Assembly (NCBI GenBank): GCA_933228895.1
Contig: OW121853.1
Span: forward strand, 5,524,494 to 5,588,493
Length of the DNA: 64,000 nucleotides
Origin: Platycnemis pennipes
Taxonomy: Eukaryota; Arthropoda; Insecta; Odonata; Platycnemididae
Direction of reading: 5' to 3'
The position numbers were made by a program, and so were the translations under genes. This document shows, piece by piece, positions 46,301 through 57,930 of the stretch. Every line of letters starts with the position of its first letter. The stretch's first letter is position 1. The notes under the pieces were generated by a model. The model was not told the origin of the DNA, did not search any database, and saw nothing but the letters and a program-made list of their open reading frames with translations.

Positions 46301-47225
46301 TAGGCATGGGCGATATTGATAATTCAACATCGGGATACGATAATGTTAGCATATCGTAAGGTGGCGATAACGATAAGTCATATCGTGACGATAAATATCG
46401 TCTTAAATATCAGGGCACGATAATATATTGGGGCACGATGAGATATCGGGACACGATAAATATTGCTATAAATATCGCGATAGATATCACTATATATATA
46501 TATCGTGATCACAAAAAATATCGCGATAAAATATCATGATCTATTATCACTATAAAAGATCGTGATATTGCGCCGGTTAATCGTGTCGGAAAAAGACGAG
46601 GAGTTGGCCTTCGCTTAAGCTGGAGCAAGTACGCTTGAAAACTTACTATTCTGCTATCTGCTAATTCAAATTCTCAGCAGTTCTCTCTCACTCTCTCTTT
46701 CAATTCCAGTGGTCTGATAGTTTATAGGTGACGTTATGTTCAAATTTTGGAAGGAACTGAAAATAACTGTTTGTAAATTAGTGTATGAATTGTCCGCTGA
46801 TCTAAATATATCGAAACAAACTCAGCAAAAAAACTATTCGGCTTGCTAGAATGATGTGATCTTACTTTAGATGATTACCAAAAGTAACTTTCAGTAACAT
46901 GCATTGTTCTGATTGCTTTACAGTAGTAATGCCCAACGTCTTTTTCCGATATCACGATCTTTATAGTGATATTTATCGTGATATTTTATCATGGCGCGAT
47001 ATCGTGATATTTTATCGGGACGCGTAATCATCGGATCATCATCATCGGAGCATGATATTTATCGTGCTCCGATATCTTATCGTGCCCCGATAAAATATCA
47101 GGGCTCGACAAGACGATATTTATCGAGCAACGACATATCGTCAAATTTAAAAACTCAATATCGGATTCGCGATATATTAAAATATCGCGATATTTTACGA
47201 TATATCGATATATCGCCCAGGCCTA
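46301..47225. mobile_element. hAT non-autonomous element (925 bp) inside the LINE
   Basis: The ends TAGGCATGGGCGATAT and, reversed, TAGGCCTGGGCGATAT match at 15 of 16. Flanking 8-mers GCTGGGAC (46293-46300) and GGTGGGAC (47226-47233) match at 7 of 8. Subterminal zones are packed with TATCG/CGATA units (46310-46570 and 46950-47215). The centre (46600-46930) is unique and non-coding. hAT-type by end sequence and duplication length. Confidence 0.8.
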
Positions 47226-47752
47226 GGTGGGACGACCTCTAGATATAGAGGTTAGCTGCGAGATAAGCGAGGTTACTCGTCGAATAATCAGTCGTGGACA
47301 AAAAGCGGCGACATACCGAGGGGGTATTTGGTCTATCCCTGGGTAAGGTAGGCCACTGAATAATACAGAACCTGTGAAGATGGCGTGACTTGGCGACGGG
47401 AGTCCGCCCACAATTACGCTTCCCATCACCCGGAGGAGAGGGCAGCAGCTCTCCTTCACACGAGAGAAAGTGGAGACCACAGTGGTCGGTACAGCGACAC
47501 TCATTTCACTACAGGCGTGGTTACATCTACTGTAACGGCTGTGGTCCTGCGATGTGGAAGGCAAGGGGAAACACCACATTATTATCCCGAGGAGTCGCAG
47601 CTACTCCACTCCTTTCTTTCTTATCATGGCGTGATGGAACCATCTCGAGTAAAAAATTCCGGAGATAAAACTGTCCACCATTCAGATCTCCGGGCGGGGA
47701 CTACCCGAGAGAGTACATCAGTCAAGTTTGATAGACATTTTAGGGTAGGATC

Positions 47753-50525
47753 GTGCGATCTCTTCTGTCCGGCGGAAGACTGGAGAACCTTAAGGTGGAA
47801 ATGCGGAGAATGGACCTCGATGTATTAGGAATCAGTGAAATGAGATGGCCCGAAGAAGGAGACTTTTGGAGTGGAAGTTATAGAATTATTCACACTGGAT
47901 CAAAAAATGGTAACGCTGGAGTAGGCATAATGCTCAGGAAGAGCGCAGGAATGCGCGTGAAGATCTTCCTGCAGTACAGTGAGAGGATTATAATGGTGAA
48001 GATTGAGACCAAGCCTACAGATACCATTGGGGTACAAGTTTACATGCCTACGTCGGACTATGAAGATGAAGAAGTGGAAGACGTCTACGAGGATATAACA
48101 GAAGTAATAAAACAGGTAAGAGGAGTAGAAAACCTATTTATTTTAGGAGACTGGAACGCCAACGCCGGCGAAGGTCAAGAGGGAAGAATAAAAGGAAAAC
48201 ATGACTTGGGAAATCGAAATAAGAGAGGAGAAAGAGTTATAGAATTTTGCACACAACACAAGTTGGTGGTGGCTAACACATTGTTTAAAAACCACCAACG
48301 GAGAAGATACACCTGGAAAATGCCCGGAGACAGAAAAAGATTTCAAATTGACTACATTTCAGTGAAGCAGAGGTTCAGAAACCAGGTGAAGAACTGCAAA
48401 AGTTAATCGGGTGCAAATATCGATAGTGACCACAACTTAGTGATGATGAAACGCCACTTAAAACTCAAGAAATTGAAGAAATCAATGAAGAACGTATGGC
48501 AAGTAAAGAAACTAAGGGAACCTCAACAGCTGGCCTTCCAGAAGGCAGTGGAAAAAAATAGAAGAGGATTTGACTGTGAAATCAGTGGAAAAGAGATGGG
48601 AGAAAATCAAAATCGGGCTGAGGGAAGCAGCAAAAGAAGTTCTGGGGAGAAGAAAAGTTGTCTAAAAGATGCCATGGATTACAGAAGAAGTCTTAGAATT
48701 GATTGAAGAGAGAAGAAAATATAAAAATGTGGAAACTGAAGAAGGGCAACTTCGGTACAAAAGAATCAGGAATGAAATAAACCGTAAAGCGAGAAAAGCA
48801 AGGGGAATGTGGTTGAAGGATCTATGAGATGATGTACAAAACCACCTCGCAAAAGGAAATGTGGAAGTTGCCTACAGGATGGTGAGAAATCACTTCAAGG
48901 AACGGGGTGCAAGATGTAACAGCATCAGGGACATGAATTCAGAACTCTTAATTGAACACGAGGATACAGCGAAGAGATGGAAGGAATACTTGGAAGAGTT
49001 GTACAATGGAAGCTATCTTAGAGCGGAAGTAATCAAAGAGGAAAATGAAGTCGATAAGGATGATTTGGGAGCCCAAATCTCAAGATCAGAATTTGATGCA
49101 TCTGTAAGGGATCTGAAGATAAGGCTTCGGGAATAGATAATATTCCGGCCGAGCTATTAAAAAACGCCGGAGAGAAGACGTTTACTCAGCCGTGCAAAAC
49201 CGTATGCGATATGTGCTCAACAGGAGAGATACCCACGGACTTTGAGAAGAACATCATCATTCCTATTGCCAAAAAGAAGAGAGCTGAGAACAGTGAACAT
49301 TTTAGGACCATAAGCCAGACGACACATGCCTCGAAGATATTGACGAGAGTCATCTACAGAAGAATAGAGCGAAAAGCGGAGGAGTTCCTGGATGAGGACC
49401 AATTCGGGTTCAGAAGAAATAAGGGCACAAGAGAGGCGATTTCGGCCCTCAGGCTACTTATCGAGAAGAGAATAGAGAAGAATCTACCGACGTTTGTTAC
49501 ATTTGTAGATTTGGAGAAGGCATTTGTCAACGTGGATTGGAACATGATGCTGAAGGTTCTGAAAGAAATTGGAGTGTCATACAATGACCGAAGAGTTATC
49601 CACAGCTTGTATAAAAACCAGGAGGTCATAATCAAATCAGGACCCAGCAGAACAGAAGCAATCATAAAGAAAGGAGTGAGGCAAGGATGTGCACTGTATC
49701 CCGTATTATTCAATGTCTACATCGAGAAAGCCATCCAAGAAGTCAAAGAAAAGTCTCCGGGAGTGAATATCCGCCGGGAGAAAATCAGCATGCTACGATT
49801 CGCCGATGACATAGCAGTCATGGCAGAAACAGAAGGAGATTTAAAGAAGACACTAGTAAATATGGAAAGAACAATGACCAGATTTCATCTGAAGATCAAT
49901 AAAAAGAAAACTAAGGTATGCAGTAGGAGAAAGGAAGCAAGGAACGACGTTAAACTAGGAAAACAAAAGACCGAGGAGGTGGAAGAGTTCTGCTACCTGG
50001 GAAGCCGAGTAACCAGCGATGGACGAAGCAAGGGAGAAATTGCCAGTAGAGTTGCCCAAGTGAAAAGAGTATTTTACCAGAAGAATATTCAGCTTACAGC
50101 TGCAAATACAAGCGTGGAAGTGAGGAAACAATTCATTAGAACATATATCTGGAGCCTTCTACTATATGGCAGTGAAGCATGAACAACAACAGCAGCAGAG
50201 AAGTCCAGGCTGGAAGCATTTGAAATGTGGTGCTACCGAAGAATGATGAAGATAAAATGGATCAACTGAGTGAAAAACGAATAAATGTTAAGAAGAGTGG
50301 GAGAGAAGAGATGTCTACTGAAAACCTTAAAAAGAAGACGGGACAACTTAATAGGCCACATCATAAGACACGATGGCCTGATGAAGACAATATTCAAGGG
50401 AAAAGTGAACGGGGGGAGTGGAAAAGGCAGGCTTCGTATGAGGTATATGGAGCAAGTTGTGAAGGATATAAAAGAGAGGAACTACGTGAACATGAAGAGG
50501 TTGGCCGATAGAAGAATCGAGTGAA
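47753..50525 (+). pseudogene. LINE endonuclease-reverse transcriptase (broken)
   Basis: The APE-type endonuclease comes first: RSLLSGGRLENLKVEMRRMD, LGISEMRW, FILGDWNANAG, RRYTWKMPGDRKRFQIDYIS and, after an in-frame TAA at 48404, SDHNLV. The RT follows: PTDFEKNIIIPIAKKKRAEN, EDQFGFRRNKGTREAI, FVDLEKAF (motif A), GVRQGCALYPVLFNVYIE (motif B), LRFADDIAVMAE (motif C, FADD near 49799) and FCYLGSRVTSDG. Past a stop at 50180 comes the tail RRDNLIGHIIRHDGLMKTIF. APE plus RT with this FADD block fits the RTE clade. At least three stops and two frameshifts make it inactive. Confidence 0.9.
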
Positions 50526-50789
50526 GGGCTGCGTCAAACCAATCCTAGGATTGTTGACCGATGATGATGATGAAGCAATACCTTTAGAAAGTAATTGAAA
50601 TCCGCTCGCAACCTCGCTGCCAATATTTTGTCGTTAGCAAAAATAAATTTCGTGGGCGACACATCATCTAAATACTCTGCTAAAAACATAAGGGTAACAA
50701 TATTTAAATTACTATAGGCCTCTGATGAATATATCCTGTTTTTTTATGACGCTGATTAGCTCAGAATCCTCATTCCAACACCCTAAAGT

Positions 50790-50861
50790 CTGGAACGGTC
50801 TCGAACGCGGAGGCGCCTAATTTCCGACCAGGTACTCAGCAAATTGAGCTACCGATTCTTC
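50790..50861 (-). mobile_element. SINE family A head (degraded)
   Basis: The minus strand reads TCGGTAGCTCAATTTGCTGA, then ACCTGGTCGGAAATTAGG and CGCGTTCGAGACC, corresponding to the A box, the shared middle block and the B box of the SINE at 31717. Runs into other repeat sequence toward 50921. Confidence 0.55.
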
Positions 50862-50920
50862 CTTCACCCCTGTCCTGCCGCATATTCACTGCCACCGACA
50901 AGCCAAGTTGTGGGCACAGT

Positions 50921-51026
50921 ACCAACTTTCAGCTACATCCACGCGATACCCTGCAAACCACCGCGAGGGTGTGTGGCAGGGGGTGAAGATCACCAAGCAT
51001 GCACTATTGACATGCAAACAAGCTAC
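50921..51026 (+). repeat. Dispersed repeat, copy 1 (inverse copy at 57205)
   Basis: GCGATACCCTGCAAACCACC, then GCGAGGGTGTGTGGCAGG and GGTGAAGATCACCAAGCATG, match 57205-57300 in reverse orientation at about 90% by eye. Probably the 3' end of a LINE or SINE family common in arthropods. Confidence 0.75.
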
Positions 51027-54000
51027 TAAATGGAAACATGCTACATTATAGGGTCTCAAGCAACTAGATGATTAGTATATGCATAGTTATAAAGGGATTG
51101 GTTGTTAATACATGCATCATGCACTAAAGACTACTCTGAAATATTTCCCCTGCCTATTCCTTTGCTATGCTGCCCATGTTTGAAAACTTGCCACTTGCGG
51201 AGACAGAATGATGAAAATAAACTGAGGTAAAAATGGTAACCGAACTCGCAGACAAAACCTACAGCAACTCGATAAAAAAAGGAAAACGAATTTGATACTG
51301 TTCCATTAAAATGCTTCAGCCTCTCGGTCGAAAACTTTTCTTCCCGTTTCATGTCACATGATGCTTCACACGCAATTCTCTTCAGGCTCCATGGCACTTA
51401 CAACTAAGGAAGACACTGCTCAAAGTCAAGCCGGCATATAAGAAATAAACAGGGAATGACACGCGACCACAATTACTAATAATTCATGTTAATGAAAGAT
51501 TTGACATGCTTACTTTCACACTTTAATATTTTCACTTATTGATAGCTAGTAAACTTTAAAAGATCATCCTAAAATAGAACCACTTCTAGGGTACGTATAT
51601 CATTTTTAACTTAAAAAGAGTATTGCGAACTCTCCACCGAGAAACACTTTTCGATAGGGATAACACGTTGGCACAAACGCCTGCGATGAGTTAACCGTTG
51701 GGCACACTCGGGGGCAGCGAAGGTGGTGCTGCCGACGCCTGACCATAAACAGAACACGCTCGGGGCCGTGCACACCGAGAGCGGCGATGAATCACTTTCC
51801 CCCCGTCGCGGCGAGGAGAGGGCGGGGAAGTGACCGCGTGGGCACGAGGCGACCTTCGGCGGGAGCGCAGAGGGAGGGCTCCACCACCGCCGCCACGAGA
51901 AAAGCCACCGGTCGCAGACTGCATGAAAATTGGGGCAAGGACGGGGATCGAAGTCTCCGTGCCGTAGGAAGAGAAGGCAAGGCCTCTTCCAAAACAAACG
52001 AGGCGAGGATGGGCAACGTGCACGAACGATGATAACACGCCTTATCGCCCTTCGGCGAGAGCTAATTCAGATTCCTCCAAGTGCATGTGCATCGAATCGC
52101 CGATTCGTGAAATTTCTAACGTATCAGTCACTGTGCGAAGTAGTTTCCATTTGCACCGGCACAAACTAACTACATCAAATCAACGCATTCCGCTTATTTA
52201 CTTTTCTTGCAATTTTGTTATTTCTCGGATCCACCCCAGATATCTCGGACCAAATCCAGGTGTGGAATCACGGATCCATCTTTCGCATTATCGCTATCTT
52301 TATCGTTAACGCTTACCCCTAGAGTAGCGCAGGGTTGACAATAACCGTCTATGAAGTTCGCTCCACTGATTGTGATAAGCGATTTGAAGTGCTTTGCGAA
52401 AAATGAAGAACGGAGATCACGTTTTCTCTGACGTAAGTTAAATAAAAAAATAACGATAACGCTAGCGCACGCCTTATGAAGATCGATGATCGAGGCCCAG
52501 ATCTCGGACACAAAGCCAGATACCCATGAAGAGGATAATATTGAGGGACCAAAGTACTAATACTAAATGTGCAACTCGCGACTTATGGTTTCTGAAATAT
52601 TAGTTCCACCACATAACTGATTATTTTCCAGACGGAATATTTAATCATTTGAAGTAAATAAGCCAACCAGTAAATAAACATCTAAAACGCTAATACATAA
52701 GCCTTATTCAAAATATCAGTGTATTTTGGAAAATGGTCCTAGACTGTTCTCATTCATATAATAGCAATTCTGGAGCAAAATCAAATCATATATTTTATTT
52801 TGGTATTTCAGGGCATAAATTCGTTTCGCAATTTAGTTTTCCCTCAGAGTCGTTGGAAAAGATAGAGGAGTCGAGATGACCACTGCGCGAGACAACGATT
52901 TTCTTTTCCTGACGTTTTTGGAATAAGGAAATGGAAACAATGCGAAGAATGGCTGACATCAACCCCCGCCTTCAAAGTACCTAACGATAACAGCTAAGAT
53001 GTTCCTCCCAAAGAAGAGCCCGTAGAAGAGCAAGGCGAATTTAAAAGTTTCCCAATCAACAAGCGCAACGCTAAAAAAGATTTAAATGGACCATGCGGAA
53101 TACCGACTTCTACCACCAACGGATCTCGGAACAGGTTGACTTTATCCCTCGCGAGGAGAGTTCGTCGACGGATCCCGCCCACGCATAGCGGGAGCGCTGC
53201 AAAACGAACAGGGGCATCGCAAATGACTCACCACCCTCGGGTCACACCTTCCGAAATTCACCGGTGGGAGAGGGTGCTGCTACGTTACCGTCTGCGAATC
53301 AATGTGGAAAACAGGAAGGAGAAAACGGGGAGGAAGTTGAAAGGGATATGTTTAGGTATCACACCAAATGCTCTACTGTATCGCAGCAGCAGAGAATGAA
53401 GATCACGAAAACGTCTTGAATCTACAACCTGTTTTATTCCGACCATCAATTCCAATAATTACAAGACCCTTTCCCTCAACGAGAGAGAATAGCGAACCTC
53501 ACTACCAAATCAGGGTTGCTACCAAAGTGGAGAAGAATTCAGTTAACAAAAGGCTGTTAACCGAAATTTCAACTTCTATATCTTCAACTAATATTAGAAT
53601 AAACACTTTTCGTAGAGATATTCCTTCAGGTGGAAATTTACATTTTGACTATAAATGTCTCCCAACGAACAGTGAATACTCCCATTGATAACGCTCGCGA
53701 TACCTATCTCTGTAAAAAAAATGAATTTATTAAAAAAATTCTTCTAAAAAATTACAGGAAAGTCTTAATCTGAATCAACCTGAAATGAAAAAGGTCCTTC
53801 ACTACCTCATCTTGTAGTTATATCGTCAGTGCATTTTATGAAATTAATTCTGCAATTGTTAATTTCTAGGGGTCATCAATTGTTTTGCTTGGATATTCGA
53901 GTGTCACGGACTTTCGTGATACCCGCGATGGCGCTATCGTTATTATCTGATTATGCCTAGAGAAGTTTAAACGACGCAAACCCTCAAACGTTTATCCTTT

Positions 54001-55639
54001 TAATTGAATCACGAATCTGCGTCTGCATGCCGGTCCGACAAGAATGTGCTGCAGTACTTACTTCCGTTACCAACGCACTCGCTGCCCCCACTAATCTTAC
54101 GTTGTATTCAAGGTAAGTTACTCTACGTTAGTACTGACTTATTCCTCGTCAATATGGCTAATCGATAGTACACCAAATCAAATGCATGTACCACTCATGG
54201 CTCTACCTCTACGGTGTTTCATTCCAAAACTTGAACTCCTTACGGATTACAAAGCCTTATATCTTGCTCTTAACCCTTCGGAAACACGGTTCCGACAACC
54301 TCAACCATATTCATCGTATTAAAAGATACAAATAACTATTCCAAAGAGAGAAGAGCATTTCAGAAAAATCTTAAAAACCAAGGTAAGTACGCATAATTCC
54401 CAATTTCCAAGGTTGGCAGGTACCATGTCATGTTTACAACCAAGTGACTGCTAACTGAACAACTGATGCTCAGAGTATCCATATTGCGAAGACTGTTCCT
54501 AAATTTCATAGCGTAATTCTACTTCGACGAGCGGGTTAAAATAACGAGTGATTAGCATTACCGGTTCTTCAAAACCAATCACCCATTGACGACATCATGC
54601 ACTTCATCGATTTATATTTTAATCATTACATTTACCGTTTAAATTTCTTGGATTATTTTATATTCTGCAAATGCATTACCAAGGGCTGTCTTTGCAGTGG
54701 ATTTTGAAATTTTATAGTTTTCAATTATTACGTTACGCTCATCAGTGGGCACATATTTACTAATTCTTTTCATTTTAGCATGACCAACTAGTACCACCTA
54801 GGTTCAGTGCTTTCTTTTTTAAATTTAGTAGGGATATATCTATTGATCCCAGAGCCCATAATATTAATGAACGACCTCCATGAACCGTTCGTACATACGT
54901 TTATAGAAGACTTTTTGAAATCCGATAAGGAATCTCTTAAATAAATTTTAAAGTTAGAAAAGTCTGCTCTTGTAAAAATGTAAATCTTTCTTTTTTTGTT
55001 TAAAATTATCTGAAGATAGTAAGAATAAAAACTAGACTACGTCCGTTAAATAAAAGGAAAAAGTCTATCGTGAACACTGACGAGTGAATACCTCCACCTT
55101 CTAAGGAACAACCAAACGAGAAGTTTACATAATGTCAAGGGAAAGGATTTAAAAGATGCCGTAAGAAAAATCTTGGATGGGATATCAGTCAACAACATCA
55201 CAAGAGAGGTTATTAGGGGATGTTCCACAAGCAAAGGAATAGTTGCCAAGAAGTCCATGATCAGTCATTACAGTAATACATAATTATTACAGCGACGCGA
55301 AAAAACTGTACCTACAGCCAGAAATTGGATTTTCTAAATGTGATTTTATAAAAAAATTGAGTAGTTCAACTGACGAGTGGACCAGTTGTATTAATGGCAA
55401 TTGAGTGAATGCTTACTTATGGCAAAGAGACCTCTATAAGCGTTGTTTTCATGAATAAATAATACTTTAAATACTCATGCTGCTTATATGAAACCCGAGT
55501 TTCTCAGTAGTATTTTGTAAAAGTGTGTTTTCCTTGATAAATGTACTCATGAAAATACACGGTAAGTCTAGTATTAAAACTTTTATCTTCCCAAGAGAAA
55601 TATGATAACGACGATACTGATTGTGTTGCTATGACCATC
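51027..55639. other. Intron 1 sequence with CpG-rich patch (51680-52035)
   Basis: The CpG-rich patch leaves four overlapping ORFs on both strands, none with a domain. ORF 53368-53688 (plus, 106 codons) and ORFs at 52994-53399 show nothing recognisable. 53690-55639 is AT-rich; nothing recognised. Confidence 0.45.
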
Positions 55640-55647
55640 CATCAGAC

Positions 55648-56379
55648 TAGGCTTGTGCGATGAGTCGATAAATCGCAGTCATCGACGATGAATGTCATCG
55701 ACCTACGACAGCGATGAGAATCATTGATGCCGATGAGTTAATGTGAATCATTGATGTCTAGGAGTCGTGATGCGCTGCTGACACGAGAAACACTACCTTT
55801 GCTGACGACCCCTTCCAGAAAGGAGCTCCACAAGTACGAGGTGGTTCCAGCTTTATCCAAATCTTCGGACGTCCTACATTGGTATAGAGACAGGAAGGAT
55901 GTGTATCCCCGCCTTCAGGAGTACGCGAGGAAATAACTCTGTATTCCTGCCACTTCAACGTCATCAGAGCGGTTCTTCAGCGATGCAGGAAACGTTGTGA
56001 TGGACGACCGACTTGTACTCACCGATGAAAATGCGGATACGAGAATTGTATTACACCGCAACAAAGAGTTGTTGCTTAATTTGTAACAAGGTTCTTGTTT
56101 CGCTCTTTAATAAACAGGCCTTGTACTTCTCAATTAAGTTTGACCCAATTCAATCTTCACTTAATAACCACACCAAACTGCCAACCGAGACATTTGCACC
56201 GATCATAGATAGTCATCGATCACCGACAATCATCGATCATCAATATTCATCTCATCGATAGTCATCGATCTCCGTGTACACTCTCTTCGATGATCGATGA
56301 TAGCGATCGCCATCGAAGCATTTCGATGAAATTTTTTCATCGAACATCGATGACCACAATCGGTCATCGCACAAGCATA
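55648..56379 (+). mobile_element. hAT internally deleted element (732 bp) with 8-bp target duplication
   Basis: The ends TAGGCTTGTGCGATGA and, reversed, TATGCTTGTGCGATGA match at 15 of 16. The flanking 8-mers CATCAGAC (55640-55647) and CACCAGAC (56380-56387) match at 7 of 8. Subterminal zones (55660-55760 and 56200-56365) are dense in CATCGATGA-like units. A transposase C-terminus lies inside. Confidence 0.85.
55751..56086 (+). pseudogene. hAT transposase C-terminal dimerisation domain remnant
   Basis: The frame reads DVLHWYRDRKDVYPRLQEYA-RK, an in-frame TAA at 55934-55936, then LCIPATSTSSERFFSDAGNV, RLVLTDENADTRIVLHRNKE, stop at 56086. The W..Y-P-L...A...L-x-IPATS-x-SSERxFS-x-AGN block is the hAT family dimerisation region, which ends the catalytic domain. 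The N-terminal BED finger and DDE catalytic parts are absent. It could once have been carried by a deletion derivative mobilised in trans. Confidence 0.85.
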
Positions 56380-56387
56380 CACCAGAC

Positions 56388-57204
56388 TAAACTGGCGGCA
56401 GGCCTCGTGCGGAAGAACCTACGAAATAACTATGGTATTTAACAAGAACACTAGAGGGTTAGTTCGCGTCTAGGATTGGAGTAGATGTGACGAAACGCCA
56501 TGAATTACGGCTGACTATTTACCGCATATTTTCTCCGCGTTGTTTTCAAGGAGTAACTTATTTTATAACTTTTTATAGGTGGTGAAATATTTTTAGAGGT
56601 GATTTCTCAAACACCCCTAAAAATAAGTCACTACCTGGTCCAGGGGGAGGAGGAAATACCCACGAGTACCCGACGCGCGCACTAATCATTCATTATATTG
56701 CAAGCGTATATATTATCACTGATAATACCACTTTGTGTTATTAGGTATTACACCAGTCACGACAGGTTTTGGTGGATCACTACGATTAGTCTTCACATGT
56801 CTTACACGACCCTCGAATATTTCTTTCCGTAAACTATCCCTCTCTTCAGCTCAGTACCCTTACAAGCTTCAACTTAAATAATATGACCATTTTCCCTACA
56901 TCCCTAGCCAACCTCGTTCCATACCACCCTTTCGGTAAAAGCAGATTTATTTCGACATTGAGTTTCTCTCGACCGTCCCTGCGATCCCAGGAATATTCCT
57001 ACCCACATCCAACTACCTACCCTTAATATCACAAATGAACTTAGTAGACAGTTCCCTCCCCCGAGTAACTAGCAAAAAGTGACACCAACGCAAAAACAAA
57101 CTGTCAAAGAATTACTAACATGAAATCACTTCATTTTAATGTTAGCACATTTTTATGATTCGCCTGACGTAAGAAAATGGAAATCACGTATAAGAAAGCC
57201 AATG
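56388..57204. other. Intron 1 sequence with a small hairpin (56576-56637)
   Basis: TAGGTGGTGAAATATTTTTA against the reversed CAGGTAGTGACTTATTTTTA: ~26-bp imperfect arms. Nothing else recognised. Confidence 0.45.
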
Positions 57205-57300
57205 TCTTGTTTGCATGTTAGTAGTGCATGCTTGGTGATCTTCACCCCCTACCACACACCCTCGCGGTGGCTTGCAGGGTATCGCGTAGATGTACATGTC
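57205..57300 (-). repeat. Dispersed repeat, copy 2
   Basis: Reverse complement of 50921-51026; shares GCGATACCCTGCAAGCCACC-type and GGTGAAGATCACCAAGCATG blocks. Confidence 0.75.
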
Positions 57301-57654
57301 TTAGTATGAGATTAACAGCGAGTGTTATAGGTACCGGGTACATTTAAGGGTCGGGAACGCAAATGCAAGATTGATTCCATGAGATGCACAGAAAAAGTGA
57401 TGACACGTTTAATGGGTGTTTGTAGTGATGATCAATTGGTGAAATGCGATTATTTTCAATCGTGGATTTTTAATTAAATTGTGACTAAAAAACGATACCC
57501 CAAACTTTTTTCCAACACGTTTTGAACATTAATTTTTAAGGAATTGATGAATATTTCACAGAGCATACACAGGCGTCCGGCTTGATGGATCAACACTGTC
57601 GAAAAATCCGAAGTTCTGGCGTAACGCTTGTCCCTCTCATGCAGTACGCTAGAG

Positions 57655-57930
57655 CCCCAAGGGTCCATCCATAAATTGCGGATTACATAACGCGGAGGGT
57701 GGGAGGGATGGAGCGCCTTGTCCCGTTGCTCTGTGGACAGGGGTCCGCCTTCCGTCACGCATGGAGAAATTTGCATTATGATATCACCCTTTGGTTGGCG
57801 ATTATTATGATGCACAATTTAATTGGTGAAATAATAACAACGCTGAGAAATAAATAATTGTAAAATAATATCAATTTATTCCACACAAAAGAGGGTTCAA
57901 TAGCAGCGTTACGTAATTTAGGGGGTTCTA
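57655..57930. repeat. Possible MITE with TTACGTAA-type ends
   Basis: GGGTCCATCCATAAATTGCG, then TACATAACGCGGAGGG on the plus strand, is mirrored near 57890-57925 by CGTTACGTAATTTAGGGGG. A similar block is at 28738-28800. Boundaries uncertain. Confidence 0.4.

Larger units (their letters stand above)
46240..50573 (+). mobile_element. RTE-like LINE, nearly full length, interrupted by a hAT element
   Basis: The 5' region is recognisable in two pieces (46240-46292 and 47226 onward) because the copy at 23005 is continuous across the same point. It contains one endonuclease-RT coding region (separate entry) and ends CAAACCAATCCTAGGATTGT-TGACC followed by a (GAT)n tail at 50560-50573, the microsatellite tail of RTE-type LINEs. 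Not active: stops and frameshifts. Confidence 0.85.

Noticed and set aside
46301..47225. Simple AT/CGATA microsatellite
   Set aside because: Precise inverted ends, 8-bp flanking duplication and the empty site show a discrete element.
47753..50525. Active LINE or host 'craniofacial development protein'-like gene
   Set aside because: At least three in-frame stops and two frameshifts; the microsatellite tail and further copies show it is a dead retroelement.
51611..52038. Two overlapping minus ORFs (128 and 115 codons)
   Set aside because: CpG-rich patch with open frames on both strands; no family resemblance.
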